Of a stretch of DNA of 64,000 nt, positions 52,477 to 61,885 are shown one piece after another. Each line of letters begins with the position of its first letter. Within the stretch, counting starts at the first letter, position 1. The stretch spans positions 186,001 through 250,000 of the forward strand of contig CAWHCK010000059.1 in assembly GCA_963827585.1 (NCBI GenBank), read 5' to 3'. A program made the position numbers and the translations under genes. The notes under the pieces are model-generated. The model had not been told where the DNA came from. It made no database searches and saw only the letters and a program-made list of their open reading frames with translations. The stretch is from VAZQ01 sp963827585. Its GTDB lineage: Bacteria; Pseudomonadota; Alphaproteobacteria; Rhizobiales; Xanthobacteraceae.

Positions 52477-54744
52477 TCAAAGCTGGAGCCCTTCCTCGGC
52501 CGCAAATGCCTTGAGCCGGTCGCGGATCGGCACGCTGCCCGTCGGGCTATCGATCAAGGGCTGCAGCAGGGCGGCGGCCTTGCCGGCCCGCAGGTCGAGC
52601 AGCATGGCCTTGACCGGACCGACCGCGGTGGGGGCGAGCGAGAGCGCGCGGTAGCCGATCGCGACCAGAGCGAGCGCGCCGATCGGCTTTGACGCGAGTT
52701 CGCCGCACAGCGTCACCGGCTTGGCGTGGACGCGGCCCTTGTCCGCGACCGCCTTGAGCGCGCGCAAGACCGGCGCCGAGATCGCATCGAAGCGGTCGGC
52801 GACGCGTACATTGCCGCGGTCGGCGGCGTAGAAGAACTGCACGAGATCGTTCGAGCCGACGGAGAGAAAATCGACGCGCTCGAGCAGCTCGTCGAGCTGG
52901 TAGAGCAGCGAGGGCACCTCGAGCATGGTGCCGACCTCGACCCGCTCGGGCAGCTTGTGGCTGTGCCGGCGCAGATGGGTGAGCTCGCGCTCGACCAGCG
53001 ACTTGGCTTCGTCGAATTCCTCGACCGTGGCGATCATCGGGAACATGATTTTCAGGTCGCGTCCGCCGGCGGCGCGCAGCAGCGCGCGGACCTGACTGCG
53101 CAGCAATCCCGGCCGGTCGAGGCCCAGCCTTATGGCGCGCCAACCCAGCGCCGGGTTCTCCTCCTCGACATTGCGCATGTAGGGCAGCACCTTGTCGCCG
53201 CCGATATCGAGCGTGCGGAACGTCACCGGCTTGTCGCCGGCGGCGTCGAGCACCGCGCGGTAGAGCGAAAACTGCTCGGCGGTGCGGGGGAAGGTCGCCG
53301 CCACCATGAACTGCAGTTCGGTGCGGAACAGTCCGATGCCGGCGGCTCCGGTGTCGTGGATATGCGGCAGGTCGACGGCGAGGCCGGCATTGATCATCAA
53401 CTCGATTTTCTCGCCGTCCTTGGTCATGCACGGCTTATCCCGCAACGCGAGATATTGCAGCTGCCGGCGTGCGCGCAGCCGCACCCGCTCGATATAGGCC
53501 GCCTCCATGTCGGGCGATGGCCGCACATGCACGTCGCCGGTCGAGCCGTCGACGATGATCGCGTCGCCGGGGTCGGCGACGCCGGTGGCATTGGCGATCT
53601 CGCCCACCGCCGCGATGCCGAGCGCGCGGGCGACGATCGCGACATGCGAATTCGGGCCGCCTTCCTCGAGCACGAGCCCGCGCAGGCGCTTGCGGTCGTA
53701 GTCGAGCAGCGCCGCCGGTCCCATCGAGCGGGCGACGAGGATGGCGTTTTCCGGCAGGCGGTCGCGCGCCGGCGCATAGTCCTGGCCGAGCAACTGGTGC
53801 ATCAGCCGGTTGGCGAGCTCGTCGAGGTCGTGCAGGCGCTCGCGCAAATACGGGTCGGTCGCGCGCAACATGCGCGCACGAGTGTCGGACTGCACGCGCT
53901 CGACCGCCGCCTCGGCGGTGAGACCCGTCGCCACTGCTTCTTCGAGGCGATGCACCCAGCCGCGGTCATAGGCGAACATGCGATAGGCTTCGAGCACGTC
54001 GCGATGCTCGCCGCCGTCGGCGACTTCGCCGCGCTCGAGCAGCACGTCGAGGTCCGACCGCAGGGTTTCGACCGCCGCCTCCAGCCGCTTGATCTCTCGC
54101 GGCACGTCGTCGGCGATGAAATTGGTGATGACCACGCGCGGCTCGTGCAGGACCACATGGCCGAGCGCGACGCCGTCATTGAGGTTAGCGCCGGTCAGGT
54201 GCAGCGGCCGGCGGGCGGCGGGTTCGGCGCCGGGCTTGGCGATGGCGGAGAGCTCGCCCGAGGCGATCATCTCGGCGAGCACCATCGCGGTCGTCTGCAG
54301 CGCCTCCTCTTCCTCCTCGGTATAGGTGCGCCGCGCCCGGTTCTGCACCACCAGCACGCCGAGCGTGTTGCCGGCGCGCAGCACCGGCACGCCGAGGAAG
54401 GAGTGATAGATCTCTTCGCCGGTCTCCACCCGGTAGGAGAACGCGGGATGGTTCTGCGCTTCCGACAGGTTGATCGGGTTCGCCTCGCTCGCGACCAGAC
54501 CGACCAGGCCTTCGTCGGCGCGCAGCACGGTCTGGTGCACCGCCTCTTTGTTGAGGCCTTCGGTGGCATAAAGCTCGAGCGTGCCGTCCACGCGCAACAC
54601 GTAGACGGAGCAGACCTCCGCCACCATGTTGGCGGCGATCAGCACCACGATCTTGTCCAGGCGCTCCTGCGCGCTGACCTGCTCCGCCATCACCTCGCGA
54701 AGCCGGCGCAACAGCACGCGCGGACCGCCGAGCGCGCCACGCAT
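52477..54744 (-). CDS. ptsP: PEP--protein phosphotransferase of the nitrogen PTS (enzyme I-Ntr)
   Basis: A 755-residue enzyme. Residues about 20-160 form a GAF domain (sensor for glutamine in relatives). Then come the PTS enzyme I N-terminal domain, the phosphorylated His367 in GGPNSHVAIVARA, and the PEP-binding barrel with GIGLFRTELQFM, FRTLDIGGDK and SVGSNDLVQFFYAADR. It passes phosphate from PEP to NPr and EIIA-Ntr, regulating nitrogen, potassium and storage-polymer metabolism. The order lysC-ptsP-prfA-prmC on one strand is typical for Hyphomicrobiales. No damage seen. Confidence 0.95.
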   Translation of the reverse strand: MRGALGGPRVLLRRLREVMAEQVSAQERLDKIVVLIAANMVAEVCSVYVLRVDGTLELYATEGLNKEAVHQTVLRADEGLVGLVASEANPINLSEAQNHPAFSYRVETGEEIYHSFLGVPVLRAGNTLGVLVVQNRARRTYTEEEEEALQTTAMVLAEMIASGELSAIAKPGAEPAARRPLHLTGANLNDGVALGHVVLHEPRVVITNFIADDVPREIKRLEAAVETLRSDLDVLLERGEVADGGEHRDVLEAYRMFAYDRGWVHRLEEAVATGLTAEAAVERVQSDTRARMLRATDPYLRERLHDLDELANRLMHQLLGQDYAPARDRLPENAILVARSMGPAALLDYDRKRLRGLVLEEGGPNSHVAIVARALGIAAVGEIANATGVADPGDAIIVDGSTGDVHVRPSPDMEAAYIERVRLRARRQLQYLALRDKPCMTKDGEKIELMINAGLAVDLPHIHDTGAAGIGLFRTELQFMVAATFPRTAEQFSLYRAVLDAAGDKPVTFRTLDIGGDKVLPYMRNVEEENPALGWRAIRLGLDRPGLLRSQVRALLRAAGGRDLKIMFPMIATVEEFDEAKSLVERELTHLRRHSHKLPERVEVGTMLEVPSLLYQLDELLERVDFLSVGSNDLVQFFYAADRGNVRVADRFDAISAPVLRALKAVADKGRVHAKPVTLCGELASKPIGALALVAIGYRALSLAPTAVGPVKAMLLDLRAGKAAALLQPLIDSPTGSVPIRDRLKAFAAEEGLQL

Positions 54745-55012
54745 GACGTGATCCCTCGGACCAGCCCATCCGGCCGGAGCTCTCTGCTCTCGGCTCGACG
54801 AAAGTCAGGAAACAGTACCCACCGGGCCCGGGCGCCCGCAGCGGCTACAATCCATCAGGCCGTATAGCGAATGGGGCGTGGCCCGGGCAAGCCAAAGCGT
54901 TCCAAACGTCCGCTTACCAGGCATAACTTGCGGAAATGCGGCCGCAGGCGGGCCTTTCGAGGTCGGTTTCCGCGCCTGTGCCCACCCCGCGCACCTGCGC
55001 CGGCGCGAGCTG

Positions 55013-56263
55013 CTACTTGTCCAACTCGTAGAGACTGTGCAGCGTGCGCACCGCGAGCTCGGTGTAGTTGGCGTCGATCAGCAGCGAAAATTTGATCTCC
55101 GAGGTGGTGATGGCGCGGATGTTGATGCCCTTCTCCGCCAGCGCCTTGAATGCCCTGGCGGCGACGCCGGCGTGGCTGCGCATGCCGATCCCGATCACCG
55201 AGACCTTGGCGACGTCATTGGCGCCATCGAGACGCTCGTAGGCCACCTGGCCTTTGGCCTTGATCAGGACTTCGGTCGCGCGCTGATAGTCGGAGGCGGG
55301 GACGGTGAAGGTGAGATCGGTCGTCGCGCCGTCGCCGGAAACGTTCTGCACGATCATGTCGACATTGATATTGGCTTCGGCCAGCGGACCGAAGATCGCG
55401 GCCGCGACGCCGGGTTTGTCCTGCACGCGGCGGATCGAGATCTGCGCCTCGTCCTTGGAGAAGGCGATCCCGGTGACGACCTGCTGCTCCACGATCTCCT
55501 CCTCGCCGCAAATCAGCGTGCCGGGCGGCGTCCCGTGCGGATCGATGTCCTCGGGCTTCTGGAAGCTCGAGCGCACGAAGATGCGCACATTATGCACCAT
55601 TCCAAGCTCGACCGAGCGTACCTGCATGACCTTGGCGCCGAGCGAGGCGAGTTCCAGCATCTCCTCGTAGGCGACCTTGTCGAGGCGTTGCGCCCGCGGG
55701 ACGACGCGAGGGTCGCTGGTATAGACCCCATCGACGTCGGTGTAGATGTCGCAGCGCTCGGCCGCGATGGCGGCCGCGATCGCGACGGCGGAGGTGTCCG
55801 ATCCGCCGCGCCCCAGGGTGGTGATGCGGCCGGTCTCCTCGTGCACGCCCTGGAAGCCCGCGAGCACCGCCACTTCATGCCGCTCCTTGAAGCGCTTGAC
55901 CAGCTCGGCGCCATTGACGTCGAGGATGCGTGCCGCGGCATGGGCGTTGGAGGTGAGGATCGGCAATTGCCAGCCCTGCCACGAGCGGGCATTGACGCCC
56001 ATTCCCTCGAGCACGATGGCCAGCAGGCCGGCCGTCACCTGCTCGCCCGAGGATACCACGGCGTCGTATTCGCGGGCGTCGTGCAGCGCCGCGGCCTCGC
56101 GGCACCAGGCCACGAGCTGATTGGTGGCCCCGGCCATGGCGGAGACGATGACCGCCACCTCGTGGCCGGCATCGACCTCGCGCTTGACGTGGCGCGCGAC
56201 GTTGCGAATGCGCTCGATGTCGGCGACCGAGGTGCCGCCGAACTTCATTACCAGGCGGGCCAT
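55013..56263 (-). CDS. lysC: Aspartate kinase
   Basis: A 416-residue aspartokinase, first enzyme of the lysine, methionine, threonine and diaminopimelate pathways. The catalytic start is VMKFGGTSVAD (residues 5-15), followed by VSSGEQVTAGLLA, TLGRGGSDTSAVA and YTDVDGVYTSDPR. Two ACT domains follow from about residue 265, with the effector loops QDKPGVAAAIFGPLAE and SHAGVAARAFKALAE. It starts the lysC-ptsP-prfA-prmC series and diverges from ubiG. The gap to ptsP (54745-55012, 268 bases) contains no gene. Confidence 0.95.
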   Translation of the reverse strand: MARLVMKFGGTSVADIERIRNVARHVKREVDAGHEVAVIVSAMAGATNQLVAWCREAAALHDAREYDAVVSSGEQVTAGLLAIVLEGMGVNARSWQGWQLPILTSNAHAAARILDVNGAELVKRFKERHEVAVLAGFQGVHEETGRITTLGRGGSDTSAVAIAAAIAAERCDIYTDVDGVYTSDPRVVPRAQRLDKVAYEEMLELASLGAKVMQVRSVELGMVHNVRIFVRSSFQKPEDIDPHGTPPGTLICGEEEIVEQQVVTGIAFSKDEAQISIRRVQDKPGVAAAIFGPLAEANINVDMIVQNVSGDGATTDLTFTVPASDYQRATEVLIKAKGQVAYERLDGANDVAKVSVIGIGMRSHAGVAARAFKALAEKGINIRAITTSEIKFSLLIDANYTELAVRTLHSLYELDK

Positions 56264-56392
56264 GGCGGGCTTGCGGGCGTCTCCAGCATGATGGGGGCGC
56301 GCGATCCGCTTTACGGCAAGCCCCCGCGCGAAAAGGCGCGTATACATACAGGCGAGGCTGGGGGGCCGCAACCGCGGCCTTGGAGCGGGTCG

Positions 56393-57151
56393 ATGGCGAG
56401 CAGCACGATGCCCGGGCACGGTTCCACGGTCGACACCGCCGAGGTCGCGCGCTTTTCCGCGCTGGCCGCCGAGTGGTGGGATGCGCGCGGCCGGATGGCC
56501 GTGCTGCACCGCTTCAATCCGGTGCGGCTCGGCGTCATCAAGGAGGCTGCGTGCCGCCAGTTCGACCGCGACGCCAAGGGGCTCGACGCGCTCGCGGGCC
56601 TGCACATTCTCGATATCGGCTGCGGGGCGGGCATCCTGAGCGAACCTTTGGCGCGGCTGGGGGCCGAAGTCGTGGGCGCTGATCCTTCGCAGCCCAATAT
56701 CGAGGCGGCAAAGCTGCATGCGGCCGAGGCTGGGGTGACCGTGGACTACCGTGCGACCACGGCCGAGGCGCTCTCGGATGCGGGCGAGCGCTTCGACGTC
56801 GTGCTCGCCATGGAGGTGGTCGAGCACGTCGCCGATCTGAGCCTCTTCATCAAGCGTTGCGCCGAGATGGTGAAGCCCGGCGGCCTCATGATCACGGCCA
56901 CGCTCAACCGCACGCTCAAGAGCTTTGCCCTGGCGATCGTCGGCGCCGAATACCTGCTGCGCTGGCTGCCGCGCGGCACCCATCAATGGGACAAGTTCGT
57001 CACTCCCAATGAGCTCGAGGCGGCACTCGAGCGGCACGGGCTCACGGTGCTGGATGAGACCGGCGTGACCTATGATCTCATCGCCGACCGCTGGCGGCTT
57101 TCGACCGACATGGATGTGAATTACATGGTCACGGCCGCGCGGCCGGCATGA
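56393..57151 (+). CDS. ubiG: Ubiquinone biosynthesis O-methyltransferase
   Basis: A 252-residue class I methyltransferase that performs both O-methylations in ubiquinone synthesis. It has the UbiG N-terminus (EVARFSALAAEWWDARGRMA, then LHRFNPVRL), motif I LDIGCGAGILSEPLARLG and late motifs MEVVEHVAD and THQWDKFVTPNEL. The start ATG 56393 with GGAGCGG upstream is preferred over open sequence further 5'. It is divergent from lysC, the order commonly conserved in this group. Confidence 0.94.
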   Translation: MASSTMPGHGSTVDTAEVARFSALAAEWWDARGRMAVLHRFNPVRLGVIKEAACRQFDRDAKGLDALAGLHILDIGCGAGILSEPLARLGAEVVGADPSQPNIEAAKLHAAEAGVTVDYRATTAEALSDAGERFDVVLAMEVVEHVADLSLFIKRCAEMVKPGGLMITATLNRTLKSFALAIVGAEYLLRWLPRGTHQWDKFVTPNELEAALERHGLTVLDETGVTYDLIADRWRLSTDMDVNYMVTAARPA

Positions 57152-57197
57152 AGCGAGCGGTCCGGCGCGCGGGCGCTGCGCGTGCGGGAACGCCCGA

Positions 57198-58106
57198 TCA
57201 TTCCGCGGCGGGACGCGCGGCGCGCCGCTCCCAGTGCGCCCACGCCCGCGAATGGTCCTGCTCGCCGCCGATGGCGTCGCGCGCCTCGCCCCAGAGATCC
57301 CGGATCAGGCGACCGAGCGGGGCGTCGACGCCGATCTGCTGCGCGAGATCGGCGGCAATCTTGACATCCTTCGCCAACAGCCCGAGCGCAAAGCCGGTGG
57401 CGAAGCTGCCGCTGAGCACGTGCTGCTTGATGAGATTCTCGCTCGCGAAGCTGCGGCCGGTCGAAACATTGATGACATCGGTCATCACCGCGGGATCGAG
57501 CCCGAATTGGCGCCCGACCACGATCGCCTCGACGACCGCCGCGTAGGACGTGGCGGCGAGGAAATTATTGAGCGCCTTCATGGCATGACCGCAGCCGAGG
57601 CTGCCGACCTCGAACAGGTTCCGCCCCATGCATGCCAGCACCGGCTTGACCGCGGCGATCGCGGCGGCGTCGCCTCCGATCATGATGGCGAGCGTGCCGT
57701 CGCTCGCGCGCGGCACGCCGCCGGAGACCGGAGCGTCGACGAGCGCGACGCCGCGCGGTGCGAGCTCGCGTCCGAGCGTGCGCGTGCCGACCGGGTCTGC
57801 CGAGCTCATGTCGATGACGATCGCGCCATGACGCAGATTGGCGGCGAGCGCGCCGCCTTGCGCCTCCATCAGCACCTCGCGCACTTCGCGGCCGGTCGGC
57901 AGCATGGTGATCGCGATTTCGGCGTGCTTCGCAAGCTCGGCGAGGCTTTCGGCCGCCCGTGCCGAGTGCGCTTGCGCAAAGCGCTGCGCCCGCTCGGCAG
58001 CGACGTCGTAGGCCATCACGTCGTGGCCGCCGCGTACCAGATTGGAGGCCATGGGCGCACCCATATTGCCCACACCGATGAAGCCGACGCGTCTAATCCC
58101 ACTCAT
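57198..58106 (-). CDS. NAD(P)-dependent beta-hydroxyacid dehydrogenase (3-hydroxyisobutyrate dehydrogenase family)
   Basis: A 302-residue member of the 3-hydroxyisobutyrate/tartronate-semialdehyde/6-phosphogluconate dehydrogenase family. The Rossmann loop GFIGVGNMGAPMASNL is at the start, the substrate-binding motif is DAPVSGGVPRA, and the catalytic Lys is in GHAMKALNNFLAA. It oxidises a beta-hydroxy acid to a semialdehyde or the reverse. Which acid is not seen; no valine-degradation genes are adjacent. It converges on ubiG and diverges from the EamA gene. Confidence 0.88.
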   Translation of the reverse strand: MSGIRRVGFIGVGNMGAPMASNLVRGGHDVMAYDVAAERAQRFAQAHSARAAESLAELAKHAEIAITMLPTGREVREVLMEAQGGALAANLRHGAIVIDMSSADPVGTRTLGRELAPRGVALVDAPVSGGVPRASDGTLAIMIGGDAAAIAAVKPVLACMGRNLFEVGSLGCGHAMKALNNFLAATSYAAVVEAIVVGRQFGLDPAVMTDVINVSTGRSFASENLIKQHVLSGSFATGFALGLLAKDVKIAADLAQQIGVDAPLGRLIRDLWGEARDAIGGEQDHSRAWAHWERRAARPAAE

Positions 58107-58241
58107 GGCGCTGTGACTCCCTGCCGAGGCGCGATCATGTCGCGTTTGCGCATGAAGCGGAAGCCGCCTTCCGAATGACGCTTGCGCGGAGCGCGATGAT
58201 GGCGGATGGAAGCTCTACGCTTGGTGCAAGGGAGTTGGGGG

Positions 58242-59135
58242 GTGGCCGATACCGGCTGGTTCTGGGCGTTGTTCACGCTGATCGCCGCCGGGGCGCAGAC
58301 CGTGCGCAATGCCACGCAGCGCGAGCTTACCGCCCGGCTCGGGACGGTGGGCGCCACCCATGTGCGCTTCCTGTTCGGCTTTCCGTTCGCGCTCGTCTTT
58401 CTCGCCGGCGTGATGATCGCGCTCGGGCAGGACCTGCCGCGGCCGCCGCTCGTGTTCTGGCCCTGGGTGATCCTTGGCGCGCTCGCGCAGGTCGCCGCCA
58501 CCGCCTTGATGCTGGCCGCCATGAACGACCGTTCGTTCGTGGTGGTCTATGCCTACATCAAGACCGAGCCGGTGCAGGCCGCACTGTTCGGGCTGGTGTT
58601 TCTCGGCGACGTCGTGACGCCGGGGATGGCGGCGGCCATCCTGATCGCCACCTCGGGCGTGGTCATCATGGCGCTCAAGCCCGGGACGTCGATGGATGTC
58701 GGGGCGACGCTGCTCGGGCTTGCCGCCGGCGCGATGTTTGCACTTTCCGCCGTCGGCTATCGCGGGGCGATCCTGAGTCTCGGCGCGCCGAGCTACGTCA
58801 TCGCGGCGACCTTCACGCTGGTGGTCGGCCTGCTGATGCAATCGGTCCTGCTCTCGCTCTATCTCTGGCTGCGCACCCCCGAGGTGCTCGCCTTGATCCT
58901 GCGGGCCTGGCGGCCGTCGCTGTTCGCGGGTTTCATGGGCGCGCTCGCCTCCCAGTTCTGGTTCCTCGCCTTCGCGCTTGCGACCGCTGCGAGCGTGCGG
59001 ACGCTGGCGCTGGTCGAGGTGCTTTTTGCGCAAGCGATCGCGCGGTTCGCGTTCAAGCAGACGACGACCCCGCGCGAAGCCATCGGCATCGTGCTGATCG
59101 TGATCGGGGTCGTGTTGCTGCTATGGGCGCATTGA
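58242..59135 (+). CDS. EamA-family (DMT superfamily) transporter
   Basis: About 297 residues, ten predicted hydrophobic spans in two EamA halves (WFWALFTLIAAGAQTVRNA at the start, PWVILGALAQVAATALML, VEVLFAQAIARFAFK near the end). The family exports small metabolites. GTG 58242 is preferred, with GGGAG before it and a start (ADTGWFWALF) that fits relatives; ATG 58206 would add twelve residues without a clear ribosome site. Not similar enough to the other EamA protein at 32.8 kb to be a recent copy. Confidence 0.85.
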   Translation: MADTGWFWALFTLIAAGAQTVRNATQRELTARLGTVGATHVRFLFGFPFALVFLAGVMIALGQDLPRPPLVFWPWVILGALAQVAATALMLAAMNDRSFVVVYAYIKTEPVQAALFGLVFLGDVVTPGMAAAILIATSGVVIMALKPGTSMDVGATLLGLAAGAMFALSAVGYRGAILSLGAPSYVIAATFTLVVGLLMQSVLLSLYLWLRTPEVLALILRAWRPSLFAGFMGALASQFWFLAFALATAASVRTLALVEVLFAQAIARFAFKQTTTPREAIGIVLIVIGVVLLLWAH

Positions 59136-59168
59136 GGCGGCTGCTTGATATCGTAAGCTGCTAACGGC

Positions 59169-59254
59169 GTAGCCCGGATGGAGCGAAGCGAAATCCGGGA
59201 TTCGTGCCGCGCGGGAACACTGCCCCGCATTGCGCTTCGCTCCATGCGGGCTAC
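59169..59254. repeat. Large imperfect inverted repeat (GTAGCCCG-type)
   Basis: The left arm from GTAGCCCGGATGGAGCGAAG (59169) pairs with the right arm ending CTTCGCTCCATGCGGGCTAC (59254) with a bulge. It lies between convergent EamA transporter and DUF1178 genes, a terminator position. Such GTAGCCCGGATG repeats are widespread in proteobacterial intergenic regions. Confidence 0.75.
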
Positions 59255-59257
59255 AGG

Positions 59258-59740
59258 CTAATTCCGCTCGTCGGGCAGCACGGGCAGCGGGTGAAACTCG
59301 ATCCCTTCCTCGTGCAGCTCCTTGGCCTGATCGGGAGAGGCCTCGCCGTAGATCGAGCGGTGCTCGATCTCGCCGTAATGCATTTTGCGCGCCTCTTCGG
59401 GGAATTTCTGTCCGACATAGTCGGCGTTCTTGACGAGGTGCTCGCGCAGCTCCTTGAGCTTCTTGCGGAATTCGTGTTCCTGCGGCGACACCATGGCAAC
59501 CGGGGCTGACGCATCGCTCGCCGGTGCGGGCGCAGGGAGCTCGGGCGCCGGCACCGGCGCAGCGCCGCGCTTCTTCGCCCCGGTGACGCTTGGCGCCATG
59601 ATCGTCTTCTCGATCTTGGCGGAATTGCAAGCCGGGCACGTGACCAGCCCGGCCTTCACCTGCTTCTCGAAGGCCGCCGAGTTCTGAAACCAGCTCTCGA
59701 ATGCGTGCCCATTGTCGCACGCGAGCGCGTAGCGAATCAT
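59258..59740 (-). CDS. DUF1178 protein
   Basis: A 160-residue protein with an N-terminal zinc-ribbon-like part (YALACDNGHAFESWF, then CPACNS), a Pro/Ala-rich linker (PAPELPAPAPASDA) and a C-terminal conserved segment with FPEEARKMHYGE and RSIYGEAS. Function is unknown. Its ATG overlaps the nitrilase stop as ATGA (59737-59740), so they are coupled. The chain grxC - nitrilase - DUF1178 is conserved in Hyphomicrobiales. Confidence 0.92.
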   Translation of the reverse strand: MIRYALACDNGHAFESWFQNSAAFEKQVKAGLVTCPACNSAKIEKTIMAPSVTGAKKRGAAPVPAPELPAPAPASDASAPVAMVSPQEHEFRKKLKELREHLVKNADYVGQKFPEEARKMHYGEIEHRSIYGEASPDQAKELHEEGIEFHPLPVLPDERN

Positions 59741-60621
59741 GCCGGACCTCGCACCGCGTGGAGGTGGGCCGGCTCCGCCATCGGTCCGATCATCTCGAAT
59801 CGCCGTCCGTGCTGAAGCGAAGGGATTTTCGCGCGAGCGGCCACGACTTCGGCGGGATCGATCGCTGCCAGTATGACGCCTGGCTCGGTGCCGCCTTCGG
59901 CCAGAATGCGGCCCCATGGGTCGACCACGAGCGAATGCCCGAAGGTCTCGCGGCCGTTCTCGTGCTTGCCGCCCTGCGCGGCTGCGAACACGAACGCGCC
60001 GTTCTCGATCGCGCGGGCGCGGTTGAGCACGTGCCAATGCGCCGCGCCGGTCTGCTGCGTGAACGCCGAAGGGATGGCGAGGAATGAGCTTCCGGCCTCC
60101 GCGAGCGCGCGGTAGAGCGCCGGGAAGCGCAGATCGTAGCAGACGCTGAGCCCGAGCCGTCCCCATGGCAGATCGGCGGCGACGCCGATCTCACCCGCCC
60201 GGTAGCTGCGCGACTCGCGATAGCTTTCGCCGTTGCTGAGATCGACGTCGAACATGTGGATCTTGTCGTAGCGTGCGAGGATGTCGCCGTTGCGGTCGAT
60301 CAGGAACGAGCGGTTCGCCGCCTTTTCGGGCAGCACCTTGATCGCCAACGAGCCGACGTGAAGGAAGATGCCGAGCTTGCGCGCGAGTTCGCGGAAGGCG
60401 GCGAGCGTGGCGTCGCTCTCCTCGGGCGCGAGCGCCGCGAACAGCCGCTCGCGCTTGACCTCCAGGATGTTGGTCATCTCGGGCGTGAGCACGTAGTCGG
60501 CGCCACCGTTCCTGGCCTCCCCGATCAGCCGCACCGCCGCATCGAGATTGGCCTGCGGTGAAAGGCCCGAGCGCATTTGCACGAGCCCGGCGGTGAAGGT
60601 CGCAGCCTGACCTGTATTCAT
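59737..60621 (-). CDS. Carbon-nitrogen hydrolase (nitrilase superfamily, NIT1/omega-amidase-like)
   Basis: A 294-residue amidase with the complete Glu-Lys-Cys triad: Glu in LTPEMTNI (residue 48), Lys in ARYDKIHMFDVD, Cys in LSVCYDLRFPALY. The sequence around GKHENGRETFGHSLVVDPWG fits the Nit1/Nit2 branch; Nit1 relatives repair deaminated glutathione, and the coupling with glutaredoxin is consistent with that. It overlaps both neighbours by ATGA (60618-60621 and 59737-59740). Confidence 0.92.
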   Translation of the reverse strand: MNTGQAATFTAGLVQMRSGLSPQANLDAAVRLIGEARNGGADYVLTPEMTNILEVKRERLFAALAPEESDATLAAFRELARKLGIFLHVGSLAIKVLPEKAANRSFLIDRNGDILARYDKIHMFDVDLSNGESYRESRSYRAGEIGVAADLPWGRLGLSVCYDLRFPALYRALAEAGSSFLAIPSAFTQQTGAAHWHVLNRARAIENGAFVFAAAQGGKHENGRETFGHSLVVDPWGRILAEGGTEPGVILAAIDPAEVVAARAKIPSLQHGRRFEMIGPMAEPAHLHAVRGPA

Positions 60622-60914
60622 ACTGGTGGTCTCTGATCGGCGTCTGCAAGCGCCTCGCCACGGCCGAGCAATGCATCAAGCTTGCCGGCCCGGTCGAGTG
60701 CGGAGAGATCATCATAGCCGCCCACGTGGGTCGAGCCGATGAAAATCTGCGGCACGGTCATGCGTCCATTCGCACGCGCCACCATATCGCTTCGCCCCTT
60801 GGGATCGCCGCTCACGTCGATCTCGGTGAATTCGACGCCCTTGCGGGACAACAGCCGCTTGGCAGCGTGGCAATAGGCGCAGAAGCCTGTGGTGTAAATC
60901 TCGATGTGACTCAT
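60618..60914 (-). CDS. grxC: Glutaredoxin 3
   Basis: A 98-residue dithiol glutaredoxin. The active site is CAYC at residues 12-15 (TTGFCAYCHAAK), the cis-Pro motif is TVPQIFIG, and GGYDDLSAL closes the glutathione site. It reduces mixed disulfides with glutathione. ATG 60914 begins 27 bases beyond the expected comF stop, and its stop overlaps the nitrilase start. Confidence 0.94.
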   Translation of the reverse strand: MSHIEIYTTGFCAYCHAAKRLLSRKGVEFTEIDVSGDPKGRSDMVARANGRMTVPQIFIGSTHVGGYDDLSALDRAGKLDALLGRGEALADADQRPPV

Positions 60915-60940
60915 GTCGACCGTAGGCCCTACCGCACTTC

Positions 60941-61743
60941 TTATATGGGGCGCGCGCGCGGCCCGCCGCCACAACCCGGGCGAAGACCAGCACGTCGACC
61001 GACGCGGCGCCGCCGCGCAACAGCGCCCGCGCGCAAGCGTCGACGGTCGCGCCCGAGGTGAGCACGTCATCGACCAGCACCAGATTTCGTCCCGCCACCT
61101 CGGCCTTGCCTTCGCCCGACATGCGGAAGGCGCCCTGCACGTTCTGCGCGCGTCCGGACTTGTCGAGCCCGACCTGCTGCGGCGTCGCCTTGACTCGCTT
61201 GAGCGCGCGGTGCGCAACGGCTCGGCCGGCCGCCTTGGCGATGATCTCGGCGAGCAGCGCCGATTGGTTGAAGCGTCGCGCCCACTGGCGCCGCCAGTGC
61301 AGCGGCACCGGAACGATCGCATCGGCATCCGCGAGCAGCTCGCGGCCGGCATTGGCCATCCAGCGCCCCATGAGCGGGGCGAGGTCGAGCCGGTCACCGT
61401 ATTTCAAGGCATGAACGAGTTTGCGCGCGATATCGTCGTAGCGCACGGCTGCCCGCGCGCGGCGGTACGCCGGCGGGTCGGCAATCGCCTCCATCGAGAG
61501 GAGACCGGGTCCGCCGTCGAACGGGAACGGGATGCCGAGGCGCTCGCAATAGGGCGGCGCGATGAACGAGAGCTTCGACCAGCAGGCAGGGCACAGACCC
61601 GCACCATCGACCGGCTCGCGGCAGGTGGCGCAAAGCTGCGGCAGCGCAACGTTGACGACGAGCCCGAACGTGGCACGCACGGCCGTGGCCAGCCGCGTAA
61701 ACGGCCGCGCCGGAGGCCGGGTGGGTTCAATCTCCCCCTGCAT
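60941..61743 (-). CDS. comF: ComF-family phosphoribosyltransferase-like protein (frame break near the 3' end)
   Basis: About 267 residues. Near the start is a CxxC zinc-finger part (PQLCATCREPV, GLCPACW), then YDDIARKLVHALKYGDR, VPVPLHWRRQWARRFNQS and the PRPP loop LVLVDDVLTSGAT, the ComF signature used in DNA uptake and repair. As read, the frame runs past the expected end through a GCGCGCGC tract (60950-60961) and on over grxC. One base less there gives the stop TAA at 60941-60943, right before grxC, which is the normal arrangement. The ATG at 61743 has no strong ribosome site. Confidence 0.8.
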
Positions 61744-61885
61744 GAAGGTCACGCTAGCGCCACCGGGTGCGAAGCTCAACGGTGTCTCGTCTTCGGAGCG
61801 GGGGAAGGGTACACGGCGCCGATGGTCGGCCGGCGCACCACTCCATGGCCGCGTCATCATTGGGCTGGCGTGGTAGTGAAAGGAG

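Noticed and set aside
60712..60940. Extended C-terminus of ComF running over grxC
   Set aside because: The Arg/His-rich translation is the shadow of grxC in another frame; a one-base error in the GC tract before it explains the missing stop.
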